A stretch of DNA of 39,216 bases, taken from an uncultured Lachnospiraceae bacterium. Its GTDB lineage: Bacteria > Bacillota > Clostridia > Lachnospirales > Lachnospiraceae. A model generated the notes under the pieces. It was not told where the DNA came from, searched no databases, and worked only from the letters and a program-made list of their open reading frames with translations. Every line of letters begins with the position of its first letter. Positions within the stretch are counted from its first letter, which is position 1. Of this stretch, positions 7,322 through 14,911 are shown piece by piece. Location: assembly GCA_902770965.1 (NCBI GenBank), contig CACXUY010000013.1, positions 1-39,216 of the forward strand, in the 5' to 3' direction. The position numbers and the translations under genes are program-made.

Positions 7322-8827
7322 TTACTCCCCGGCGTGTGATATGCCGAGAATCTCCAGCTCCTTCTCCGTCAGCCCGACGCCGCGGAGCATCAGGCGGTTT
7401 CCGCGGAGCGCCTCGATGGAGTTGATGCCCATACCGCCCATCAGCTCCATGATCTCGTGCCTCCAGGCCGTCATCAGGTTGACCAGGCGTTTGCTGCCGA
7501 TGTCAGGATTCAGGCGTTTTACCAGCTCGGGATTCTGGGTCGCTATGCCCCAGTTGCACTTCCCGGTGTGGCAGGTGCGGCACAGGTGGCAGCCCAGCGC
7601 AAGCAGGGCGGACGTAGCGATGTAGCAGGCATCCGCACCGAGGGCTATGGCCTTGACCACGTCGGTCGAACTGCGGACAGAGCCTCCTATGACCAGGGAT
7701 ACGTTGTTGCGGATACCTTCCTCGCGAAGGCGCTGATCCACGGCCGCAAGGGCCAGCTCGATCGGTATGCCTACGTTGTCGCGGATGCGGGTGGGAGCGG
7801 CTCCAGTTCCGCCTCGGATGCCGTCGATGGCGATGATGTCCGCTCCGCTGCGGGCGATGCCGCTGGCGATGGCGGCGATATTGTGGACGGCCGCAACCTT
7901 GACGATGATCGGCTTGCTGTAATTTATGGCTTCCTTGAGCGAGAAGACCAGCTGCCTGAGATCCTCTATGGAATAGATGTCATGGTGAGGAGCCGGCGAT
8001 ATGGCATCGGTGCCCTCGGGAATCATCCTGGTGCGGGAGATGTCGCCTACGATTTTCGTGCCGGGAAGGTGTCCGCCTATGCCCGGCTTCGCTCCCTGGC
8101 CTATCTTTATCTCAATGGCGCTGCCGGCCTTCAGGTAATCCATGTGGACTCCGAAGCGTCCGCTCGCCACCTGGACGATGGTGTTTGGTCCGTAGCAGTA
8201 AAAATCCTCGTGAAGCCCGCCCTCGCCGGTATTGTAGAGGATGCCCAGCTCCTCTGCGGCCCTTGCCAGCGACGCATGAGCGTTGTAGCTAAGAGACCCA
8301 TAGCTCATGGCGGAAAAGAGTATAGGCATGGACAGGCTGATCTGTGGAGGAAGCTCGTAGACGATGCGTCCGTCTTCCCCGCGCCTGATCTTGTCCGGTT
8401 TCTTGCCGAGCGTCACCCGGGTCTCCATGGGCTCGCGGAGAGGATCTATAGAGGGATTTGTCACCTGCGAGGCGTTGATCACGATTTTGTCCCAGTAGAC
8501 CGGATAAGCCTTGGGGGTACCCATGGAGGACAGAAGCACTCCTCCGCTGGAGGCCTGCCTGTATATTTCCTTGATAGTGCTGTCCGGCCAGTTGGCGTTC
8601 TCGCGCAGTGCGCAGTCGCTCCTGATAATCTTGAGAGCCCTCGTCGGGCAGAGCGATACGCATCGCTGGCAGTCCACGCACTTGGTTTCATCGCTCATCA
8701 TGATCCCCCGTTCGGGGCTGAAGAAATGAACCTCGTTCGCGCATTGCCTTTCGCATACGCGGCAGGCTATGCAGCGGCTCTCGTTTCTGATAACTTCGAA
8801 TTCAGGATAAATGAAATCTACGCCCAT
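7322..8827 (-). CDS. Glutamate synthase FMN/Fe-S subunit with N-terminal 2[4Fe-4S] ferredoxin domain (GltB2-like)
   Basis: 501 residues. Residues 15-65 hold two [4Fe-4S] motifs (CIACRVCERQC and CVDCQRCVSLC). The rest is the FMN-binding glutamate synthase barrel, with SAMSYGSLS, NTGEGGLHEDF, KIGQGAKPGIGG, DGIRGGTGAAPTRIRD and GGSVRSSTDVVKAIALGAD, and a cysteine cluster CHLCRTCHTGKCNWGIATQ typical of the [3Fe-4S] site. It receives ammonia from the amidotransferase subunit and makes glutamate from 2-oxoglutarate. ATG at 8827 is chosen: it overlaps the upstream stop in TGATG with GGAAGG about 8 nt before. A TTG one codon upstream is less likely. A 458-codon open frame on the other strand is a codon-bias shadow. 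Confidence 0.94.
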   Translation of the reverse strand: MGVDFIYPEFEVIRNESRCIACRVCERQCANEVHFFSPERGIMMSDETKCVDCQRCVSLCPTRALKIIRSDCALRENANWPDSTIKEIYRQASSGGVLLSSMGTPKAYPVYWDKIVINASQVTNPSIDPLREPMETRVTLGKKPDKIRRGEDGRIVYELPPQISLSMPILFSAMSYGSLSYNAHASLARAAEELGILYNTGEGGLHEDFYCYGPNTIVQVASGRFGVHMDYLKAGSAIEIKIGQGAKPGIGGHLPGTKIVGDISRTRMIPEGTDAISPAPHHDIYSIEDLRQLVFSLKEAINYSKPIIVKVAAVHNIAAIASGIARSGADIIAIDGIRGGTGAAPTRIRDNVGIPIELALAAVDQRLREEGIRNNVSLVIGGSVRSSTDVVKAIALGADACYIATSALLALGCHLCRTCHTGKCNWGIATQNPELVKRLNPDIGSKRLVNLMTAWRHEIMELMGGMGINSIEALRGNRLMLRGVGLTEKELEILGISHAGE

Positions 8828-9921
8828 CAATAAGCACCTTCCTTCACTTGAATAATGACCGGCTCGCCGCCCTTAGGAGCCCGCAGCTTCCCGGCGTTCG
8901 GCTCCATCGTGCGTATCGCAGCCTCCTCGCTGGCAATGAAGACGCGGTCGTCCTTTTCTGCGATGACCATGGAACGAAGCTTCAGGCGGTCGTTTAGTAC
9001 CATGAGTCCTCCCGTATAGCCCAAAACGATGGAGAAGGGTCCAGTGACCAGCAGGCTGGGAAATACGGTGCGCAGGTACGTGAACTGGCGGCGGCTTGCG
9101 TAATCGGGATTACCCTCAATCGTGCTCCAGAAGGGGGCTGCCACGACGTTTGCGGCCTCAGTGAGGGTCAGCCCTTGAACCCGGACCAGATAATCCATGA
9201 TATAGGTGATGACCTCGGTGTCTGTCTGCAGGGTGCATTTATATCCGAACATCTCGATGAAACGGCGGTTTGCGTCGTAGGATGAGATTTCGCCGTTGTG
9301 GACTACGGAGTAATCGAGCAGGGTGAATGGGTGCGCCCCGCCCCACCAGCCGGGAGTATTCGTCGGATAGCGGCCGTGTCCGGTCCAGGAATATCCCTCG
9401 TATTCCTCCAGCTTATAGAAGACTCCGACGTCCTCCGGATAACCGACCGCTTTGAAGGTTCCCATGTTTTTACCGCTTGAGAACACGTAGGTGCCGTTTT
9501 GCTCTTTGTTGATCTTCATCACTATGCGCGAGACAAGCTCCTTCTCATCGAGCTGCAGATTGGCGAGCATGGATTTCAGCGGCGCGATAAAGTACCTCCA
9601 GACGATAGGCTCGTCCGTTATCTGCGGCATCTTGCGCGTGGGAATGCGCTCACAGTGGACGATTTCGAAGTATTCTTTCAGGAAGGCCTCACAGCTGATA
9701 CGAGAACTCCTGTCGTCAAAGAACATATGAAGAGCATAGAAATCCTTGTATTCGGGATAGATGCCGTATCCGGCAAAGCCTCCGCCGAGGCCGTTGGAAC
9801 GAACGTGCATCGGCTTCATGGCCTGGGTGATAAGATCGCCGGACATCTTTTTACCATCCTTGGAGATAACGGCAGCGATGGCGCAGCCGGAGGGAATGCG
9901 AATCTGTCCTTCTTTTTTCAT
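8827..9921 (-). CDS. Glutamate synthase class II glutamine amidotransferase subunit (GltB1-like)
   Basis: 364 residues from ATG at 9921, which has AAGAGG at good spacing; an upstream ATG at 9951 lacks one. The Ntn-type amidotransferase fold is shown by PSGCAIAAV with the likely nucleophile Cys13 and by HGRYPTNTPGWWGGAHPF, VVHNGEISSY and LQTDTEVITY. Cys13 is not at position 2, so a 12-residue propeptide must be removed to free it, as in other glutamate synthase amidotransferase domains. It releases ammonia from glutamine for the FMN subunit. First gene of the minus-strand operon, behind a 330-nt leader with a hexaloop hairpin and terminator. Confidence 0.93.
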   Translation of the reverse strand: MKKEGQIRIPSGCAIAAVISKDGKKMSGDLITQAMKPMHVRSNGLGGGFAGYGIYPEYKDFYALHMFFDDRSSRISCEAFLKEYFEIVHCERIPTRKMPQITDEPIVWRYFIAPLKSMLANLQLDEKELVSRIVMKINKEQNGTYVFSSGKNMGTFKAVGYPEDVGVFYKLEEYEGYSWTGHGRYPTNTPGWWGGAHPFTLLDYSVVHNGEISSYDANRRFIEMFGYKCTLQTDTEVITYIMDYLVRVQGLTLTEAANVVAAPFWSTIEGNPDYASRRQFTYLRTVFPSLLVTGPFSIVLGYTGGLMVLNDRLKLRSMVIAEKDDRVFIASEEAAIRTMEPNAGKLRAPKGGEPVIIQVKEGAY

Positions 9922-10046
9922 GTTAACCTCTTTCCTTGGACATGCGTTCATGCCTCATCTAGGCAGATCTGGAACTAAGTTCCTTTTTCTTTTTCCTCGT
10001 TCCCCTTTTTTAGTCAAGCCTTGCGGATTGTCTTTTAGTCTCGCCT

Positions 10047-10175
10047 GGGGCAAATGATCAGCGGTGTCATAAGCCGGCTTGCTAGAGGCAAATGTACAAC
10101 AGCGTCAAGGCTCGGCTCGCTTGAGGCGAATGTACAACAGCGTCAAGACTTGACTCGCTTGGGGTGAGTTCGGGC
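10047..10175. repeat. 38-bp tandem repeat in the glutamate synthase operon leader
   Basis: Three adjacent 38-bp units (10047-10084, 10085-10122, 10123-10160) and the start of a fourth. Units 2 and 3 share the core ATGTACAACAGCGTCAAG; unit 1 is more diverged. The array is transcribed between the leader terminator and the first gene. Confidence 0.85.
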
Positions 10176-10180
10176 AGGAA

Positions 10181-10240
10181 ATAATAAAAAAAGAAAGCGC
10201 CCACTTTCGCGTAGTAATCCTGTGCGAAAATGAACGCCTT
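10181..10240 (-). terminator. Leader terminator of the glutamate synthase operon
   Basis: In the minus-strand transcript a 14-bp stem (GCGTTCATTTTCGC, 10237-10224, with GCGAAAGTGGGCGC, 10210-10197, wobbles included) and 13-nt loop is followed by TTTCTTTTTTTATTATTT. Its 5' arm shares bases with the hexaloop hairpin at 10247-10230, so the two structures exclude each other. Confidence 0.85.
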
Positions 10241-10247
10241 TGCTCAT
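10230..10247 (-). promoter_or_regulatory. ANTAR-type hexaloop hairpin before the glutamate synthase operon
   Basis: Minus-strand RNA ATGAGC-AAAGGC-GTTCAT gives a six-pair stem (one G-U) with a six-base loop having A at position 1 and G at position 4, the known ANTAR recognition pattern. The 3' arm is the 5' arm of the adjoining terminator. Only one such hairpin fits after the predicted start site; the usual partner hairpin was not found. Confidence 0.75.
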
Positions 10248-10255
10248 ATGTGGGC

Positions 10256-10284
10256 ATTATAGGAGCTTTCCTGATATTTGTCAA
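10256..10284 (-). promoter_or_regulatory. Consensus promoter of the glutamate synthase operon
   Basis: Perfect TTGACA (10284-10279), 17-bp spacer and TATAAT (10261-10256) on the minus strand. Transcription should start near 10249, immediately before the hexaloop hairpin. Confidence 0.9.
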
Positions 10285-10300
10285 GAGAAAATGACAAATA

Positions 10301-10413
10301 TCTGACTGTCACCCGGTCGTAACCTGACCTCGTAACCTGACTGCTGTCTGACCGTCACCCGACCATAATCTGACTGTCGCCTGGTCGTTCCTTATCGCTA
10401 TCTGACTGTTACG
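10301..10413. repeat. Degenerate TCTGACTGTC repeats between the divergent promoters
   Basis: TCTGAC[TC]GT begins at 10301, 10347, 10369 and 10401, usually followed by CRCCYGR and a CGT or CAT. GTAACCTGAC also occurs twice in the first unit. Their place between two nitrogen promoters allows a protein-binding array, but no known operator is recognised. Confidence 0.55.
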
Positions 10414-10493
10414 AACGCAATATTTTATAACACGAAAAATCCATGGATTTCCGGGCGGAAATAATGATTGTGAGAATAATGACAAAAAAAATG

Positions 10494-10522
10494 TTGACAA
10501 GGATGGGGCGATGTTGTACAAT
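10494..10522 (+). promoter_or_regulatory. Consensus promoter of glnN
   Basis: TTGACA (10494-10499), 17-bp spacer, TACAAT (10517-10522). The start site near 10529 lies just before the first hexaloop hairpin, the same layout as the divergent promoter. Confidence 0.88.
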
Positions 10523-10531
10523 CGCTTTCCA

Positions 10532-10549
10532 TGAGGCAAGGGCGTCTTA
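10532..10549 (+). promoter_or_regulatory. ANTAR-type hexaloop hairpin 1 in the glnN leader
   Basis: TGAGGC-AAGGGC-GTCTTA: six pairs (two G-U) and a six-base loop with A1 and G4. Its 3' arm is also the 5' arm of the terminator at 10542-10585. Confidence 0.72.
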
Positions 10550-10585
10550 AAGTAGTACAGCTTGAAGACGCTTCTTCTCTTTCTT
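10542..10585 (+). terminator. First leader terminator of glnN
   Basis: Stem GCGTCTT/AAGACGC extended past one mismatch by AAG/CTT, an 8-nt loop, then the pyrimidine tract TTCTTCTCTTTCTT. Overlaps hexaloop hairpin 1. Confidence 0.7.
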
Positions 10586-10668
10586 AGGGACAGAACGGTT
10601 TAAGAAGACATAAAAAGAGAATAAAAGATTCAAAAAAGAATCTAAAAATGAATCTAATAAAGATTCTA

Positions 10669-10688
10669 AAAAGGCAAAGGCGTCTTTT
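10669..10688 (+). promoter_or_regulatory. ANTAR-type hexaloop hairpin 2 in the glnN leader
   Basis: AAAAGGC-AAAGGC-GTCTTTT: seven pairs (one G-U) with a six-base loop identical to that of the divergent operon (A1, G4). The whole hairpin lies within the 5' arm of the second terminator. Confidence 0.8.
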
Positions 10689-10726
10689 GTATTCACGCAA
10701 AAGGTGCCTTTGCCTCTTTATTTATG
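10672..10726 (+). terminator. Second leader terminator of glnN
   Basis: A stem of about 17 pairs in 19 positions (AGGCAAAGGC with GCCTTTGCCT, then GTCTTTTG with GCAAAAGG) and loop ATTCAC, followed by CTTTATTTAT. Mutually exclusive with hexaloop hairpin 2. Confidence 0.85.
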
Positions 10727-10748
10727 CACAGGATCTGTGCACAGGCTG

Positions 10749-10795
10749 TACAGGGAATTATCCCGGATTTGCCCGGCTTTGCCGGGCACGGGCCA
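10749..10795. repeat. Short repeat with GCCCGGC-TTT-GCCGGGC hairpin (family 3)
   Basis: A perfect 7-bp hairpin (10771-10787) within a stretch that resembles 20001-20034: both have an ATTATCCC or ATTCCC segment followed by CTTTG[CT]CGGGCACGGGC. It lies in the glnN leader downstream of the second terminator. Confidence 0.5.
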
Positions 10796-10933
10796 TGCAG
10801 CGAGCAGATGACTGCAATGCAGATTATTAAGCGTATTATGTTTTATGATTTGCCGGTCCTGGGCCGTTTAGTGAGCAGGGCTCGAAAACATTTCTCATGC
10901 TCGATTTTTTAAGAAAAGAAAGGAGAAGGAAAT

Positions 10934-13030
10934 ATGGGTACCGTATCTGATTATTTTGGAAGCCTGGTCTTCGATGACCGTGCAATGAGGGCGAGTCTGT
11001 CGGCGGATGTATATGATTCCATGAGGAAGACTATAGATGAGGGAAGAGAGCTTGACATAAGCGTTGCCAATGCCGTCGCCCAGGCTATGAAGGTATGGGC
11101 GGTGGCGCATGGCGCGACGCATTTCACGCACTGGTTCCAGCCGCTGACAGGCATCACCGCCGAGAAGCATGACAGCTTCATCACGCCTTCGCCGGACGGA
11201 AGCGTTATCATGGAGTTCTCCGGCAAGGAGCTGATAAAGGGCGAGCCGGATGCGTCGTCATTCCCGTCGGGAGGTCTTCGCGCAACCTTTGAGGCGCGCG
11301 GCTACACGGCCTGGGATCCGACCTCCTATGCTTTTATTAAGGGAAAGACGCTCTGCATCCCGACGGCGTTTTGCTCCTACGGCGGCCACGCCCTGGACAA
11401 GAAAACCCCTCTTCTGCGCTCAATGGAGGTGCTTAACAAGCAGGCGCTCCGTATCCTGAGGCTTTTCGGCAACGATGCAGCCAAGAGGGTCGTCTCTTCA
11501 GTCGGACCGGAGCAGGAGTATTTCCTTATAACTAAGGAAATGTACGAGCAGCGTCCGGACCTCCGCTTCACCGGCCGCACCCTGTTCGGGGCGAAGCCGC
11601 CCAAGGGGCAGGAGATGGACGACCACTATTTCGGCGTGATCAAGCCGGGCGTCGCGGCTTATATGGAAGAACTCAACGAAGAGCTGTGGAAGCTGGGAAT
11701 CCTTGCGAAGACTGAACACAACGAGGTGGCTCCCGCACAGCATGAGCTGGCTCCTATCTACACCACTACTAACATCGCCACCGACCACAACCAGCTTACA
11801 ATGGAAATAATGCAGAAGGTCGCGGCAAAGCATGGTCTGGTCTGCCTGCTTCATGAGAAGCCCTTTGCCGGAGTGAACGGCAGCGGCAAGCACAATAACT
11901 GGTCCATTGCGACAGACAGCGGCCAGAACCTGCTTTCTCCGGGTGATACACCTTATGAGAATGCGCAGTTCCTGCTTTTCCTTTGCGCAATAATCAAGGC
12001 TGTCGATGATTATCAGGATCTGCTCCGTATCTCGGTGGCGACTGCCGGCAACGACCATCGGCTGGGAGCCAACGAGGCGCCGCCCGCTGTGATTTCCATT
12101 TTCCTCGGCGATGAGCTGACCGCGATTCTTGACGCGATCGAAACAGATACGCCTTATATGGGAACCGCTAAGACGCAGATGAAGCTCGGAGTGGACGTGC
12201 TGCCGAAGTTTAACCGCGACACGACGGACAGAAACAGGACATCGCCCTTCGCATTCACGGGCAATAAGTTCGAGTTCCGTATGCTGGGCTCATCCAACAG
12301 CATCGCCTGTGCCAACATCATGCTCAACAGCGCGGTCGCTGAGAGCCTGAGAGAATATGCGGACTGCCTTGAGAAGACAGAGGATTTTGAAACCGCCCTG
12401 CACGAGATGATCAAAGAGACAATCAAGGATCATAAGCGGATCATTTTCAACGGAAACGGATACGATGATGCTTGGATAAAGGAAGCCACCGAGGAGCGCG
12501 GACTGCTGAACTACAGGACCACCGCTGATTGCATGCCGCATCTTCTTGATGAGAAGAACGTTAAGATGCTCACATCCCTTGGGGTTTTCACAGCGGACGA
12601 GCTGAGGTCAAGGCACGACATCATGCTGGAGAACTACTGCAAGAGCGTAGTGATTGAGGCGAACACAATGATCAACATGGTGCACAAGAGGGTCGCCCCC
12701 GCCATTGTCCGTTTTGCCGCAGATCTTGCCAAGCAGGCATCCGAGAAGAGAGCCTTTTTGCCGGAGATTTCCTGCAGTTATGAGACGGATCTGGTCACCA
12801 GGCTTACTTCGCTGACGAACAGCATCACGGAAAGGACCGAAGAGCTGGAGAAGGCCGTCATGGGACTCAGCGATGCGGAGGACATAGTATCTGAAGCAGA
12901 ACTTATCCGTGATACGGTACTCCCCAAGATGAGCGAGCTTAGGATTCCCTGTGACTGCGCAGAGCTTCTGACTGCCAAGAGCTACTGGCCGTTCCCGACC
13001 TACGGAGACATACTGTTCAGCGTGAAATGA
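10934..13030 (+). CDS. glnN: Glutamine synthetase type III
   Basis: 698 residues, within the usual range of the large type III enzymes. Signature stretches include FPSGGLRATFEARGYTAWD near 110-128, SSVGPEQEYFLI (metal-binding Glu) near 190, LAKTEHNEVAPAQHELAPIY near 257-276 and NRTSPFAFTGNKFEFR near 435. It makes glutamine from glutamate, ammonia and ATP. Start ATG follows AAAGGAGAAGG. A second glutamine synthetase, GlnA, is on the divergent operon; having both is known in anaerobic Firmicutes. The 400-nt leader has two hexaloop/terminator pairs, so expression should depend on the ANTAR protein. Its last codons and stop are duplicated in tandem just downstream (18-bp unit at 13015 and 13033). 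Confidence 0.96.
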   Translation: MGTVSDYFGSLVFDDRAMRASLSADVYDSMRKTIDEGRELDISVANAVAQAMKVWAVAHGATHFTHWFQPLTGITAEKHDSFITPSPDGSVIMEFSGKELIKGEPDASSFPSGGLRATFEARGYTAWDPTSYAFIKGKTLCIPTAFCSYGGHALDKKTPLLRSMEVLNKQALRILRLFGNDAAKRVVSSVGPEQEYFLITKEMYEQRPDLRFTGRTLFGAKPPKGQEMDDHYFGVIKPGVAAYMEELNEELWKLGILAKTEHNEVAPAQHELAPIYTTTNIATDHNQLTMEIMQKVAAKHGLVCLLHEKPFAGVNGSGKHNNWSIATDSGQNLLSPGDTPYENAQFLLFLCAIIKAVDDYQDLLRISVATAGNDHRLGANEAPPAVISIFLGDELTAILDAIETDTPYMGTAKTQMKLGVDVLPKFNRDTTDRNRTSPFAFTGNKFEFRMLGSSNSIACANIMLNSAVAESLREYADCLEKTEDFETALHEMIKETIKDHKRIIFNGNGYDDAWIKEATEERGLLNYRTTADCMPHLLDEKNVKMLTSLGVFTADELRSRHDIMLENYCKSVVIEANTMINMVHKRVAPAIVRFAADLAKQASEKRAFLPEISCSYETDLVTRLTSLTNSITERTEELEKAVMGLSDAEDIVSEAELIRDTVLPKMSELRIPCDCAELLTAKSYWPFPTYGDILFSVK

Positions 13031-13075
13031 CAGTTCAGCGTGAAATGACAGGGGACAGACCGGATTAAAGTGATG

Positions 13076-13141
13076 GTAACTATTCAGCACCCCAGACTCG
13101 GAATGCTGTGCATCCCTCGTTGCGGGGTGCTGAATAATTAC
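13076..13141. repeat. Dispersed hairpin repeat (family 1), full-length copy
   Basis: Arms GTAACTATTCAGCACCCC (13076-13093) and GGGGTGCTGAATAATTAC (13124-13141) differ by one base. The centre contains GACTCGGAATGCTGTGCATCCC, itself a near-palindrome. This is the reference copy for fragments at 7150, 14774, 19863, 20391 and 33273. Confidence 0.85.
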
Positions 13142-13162
13142 AAATGATGGAGATGATGAGAT

Positions 13163-14746
13163 ATGTGTTCTATCATGGGTTATTGCGGCAGCGAAGTCGA
13201 TATCGAAGCATTTCAAAAAGGTTTTTATCAGACGAAGTCACGCGGACCGGACGACAGCAGGCTAGTTGATACTGGAGACGGCATCCTGGGCTTCCACCGG
13301 CTTTCCATCATGGGGCTGACGCCGTCCGGCATGCAGCCATTTGAGCTTGACGGGAGCTATGCGATATGCAACGGCGAGCTGTACGGCTTTGAGAAGGATC
13401 GGGAGCTTCTTCGGAAAAAAGGTTACGCCTTCCGCTCGGACAGCGACTGTGAGATCATCCTTCCTCTGTACTTTGAATATGGAACGGACGTGTTTGCCAT
13501 GCTGGACGCTGAATTTGCCTGCATCATCTACGACGCAAGGACGCATGAATTCATAGCCGCCCGAGATCCCATAGGCATCCGACCTCTTTATTATGGATAT
13601 GATAGAAACGGCGCGATTCTGTTCGCAAGCGAGGCAAAGAACCTTGTGGGGCTTGCGGAGAAGATCATGCCGTTTCCGCCCGGACATTATTACAGGAACG
13701 GCAGCTTTATCTGCTATCGGGATATCTCGAGGGTTGAGGAGATCTGCTACGACGACCTCGAAGCTGCCTGCGGTAAAATCCGCGAAAAGCTGGTGGCCGG
13801 CGTCAGAAAACGCCTGGTGTCCGATGCGAAGGTGGGCTTTCTGCTGTCCGGCGGTCTTGATTCCTCGCTCGTATGCGCAATCGCCGCGCGCGAAAGCGAG
13901 ATGCCGATTGAGACCTTCGCAATAGGAATGAGCGAGGACGCCATCGACCTGAAATATGCCCGCCAGACTGCGGACTTTATCGGCAGCCATCACACGGAAG
14001 TGTACATGACGCCTGAGGAGGTCATCTCATCCCTGGAGGAGGTGATACATCTTCTCGGAACCTACGACATCACGACAATCCGAGCGAGCATGGGCATGTA
14101 CCTGGTATGCAAGGCAGTCCACGAGAGGACGGACATCCGCGTGCTCCTCACCGGGGAAATATCGGACGAGCTTTTCGGGTATAAGTACACGGATTTTGCG
14201 CCGTCTGCGGAGGCTTTCCAGAAGGAGGCGGAGAAACGTCTCCGCGAGCTGCATATGTACGATGTGCTGCGGGCGGACCGCTGCATTTCCGTCAACTCAT
14301 TGGAAGCGAGGGTACCCTTCGGGGATCTTGATTTTGTGTCTTATGTGATGAGTCTGGATCCGGAGCTGAAGCTGAACCGGTACAACAAAGGAAAATACCT
14401 CCTCCGCCATGCATTTGATGGGGAGGGGCTGCTGCCGGACAGCATCCTTTGGAGGGAAAAGGCGGCATTTTCCGATGCGGTCGGGCATTCAATGGTGGAT
14501 TATCTGAAGGAACACGCCCAAAAACAGTATACTGACGCAGAGTACGAGGAGAAAAGATGTCGATATGCTCATGCGCGGCCCTTTACGAAGGAATCTCTTC
14601 TTTACCGGGAGATTTTTGAGAAGTACTATCCCGGTCAGGCGGAGATGGTAGCGGATTTCTGGATGCCGAACAAGGAATGGGAAGGCTGCGACGTCGATGA
14701 TCCGTCGGCGAGGGTGCTGTCGAATTACGGCGAGAGCGGGAAATAG
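13163..14746 (+). CDS. asnB: Asparagine synthase (glutamine-hydrolysing)
   Basis: 527 residues. Residue 2 is the catalytic Cys (MCSIMGYCG) of a class II glutamine amidotransferase domain; SRGPDD, FHRLSI and AICNGELYG follow as in AsnB. The synthetase domain begins with the PP-loop LLSGGLDSS (227-235) and has LTGEISDELFGY and the SLEARVPFGD motif. It converts aspartate to asparagine with glutamine nitrogen and ATP. Start ATG is fixed by the need for Cys2. Second gene of the plus-strand glutamine cluster, 132 bp after glnN, across a family 1 hairpin repeat that might separate transcripts. Confidence 0.93.
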   Translation: MCSIMGYCGSEVDIEAFQKGFYQTKSRGPDDSRLVDTGDGILGFHRLSIMGLTPSGMQPFELDGSYAICNGELYGFEKDRELLRKKGYAFRSDSDCEIILPLYFEYGTDVFAMLDAEFACIIYDARTHEFIAARDPIGIRPLYYGYDRNGAILFASEAKNLVGLAEKIMPFPPGHYYRNGSFICYRDISRVEEICYDDLEAACGKIREKLVAGVRKRLVSDAKVGFLLSGGLDSSLVCAIAARESEMPIETFAIGMSEDAIDLKYARQTADFIGSHHTEVYMTPEEVISSLEEVIHLLGTYDITTIRASMGMYLVCKAVHERTDIRVLLTGEISDELFGYKYTDFAPSAEAFQKEAEKRLRELHMYDVLRADRCISVNSLEARVPFGDLDFVSYVMSLDPELKLNRYNKGKYLLRHAFDGEGLLPDSILWREKAAFSDAVGHSMVDYLKEHAQKQYTDAEYEEKRCRYAHARPFTKESLLYREIFEKYYPGQAEMVADFWMPNKEWEGCDVDDPSARVLSNYGESGK

Positions 14747-14773
14747 GAGAGAAGGGGCATTCCTCTCATCGTT

Positions 14774-14790
14774 GGGCACTGAATAATTAC
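14774..14790. repeat. Family 1 repeat fragment
   Basis: GGGCACTGAATAATTAC matches the right arm of the full copy at 13124-13141 with small changes; the left arm is not recognisable. Confidence 0.5.
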
Positions 14791-14911
14791 CATGTTTTTT
14801 AAAAACCTACATAAGAGCAGTAGCGAGATCCTGCCAGAATTGTTTATAATATATTCCAGCTGCAGTATAGTTTTGATATTAGATTGAGAAATTTAATTTA
14901 GGAGGTTTTTT

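Noticed and set aside
7457-8833. 458-codon open frame antisense to the FMN glutamate synthase gene
   Set aside because: No motif or RBS; the minus-strand gene has clear Fe-S and FMN motifs. Such shadows arise from GC-rich third positions.
10085-10160. TTGAC and TACATT words in the 38-bp repeats as promoters
   Set aside because: Spacing is only about 6 bp, and they lie downstream of a much better promoter.
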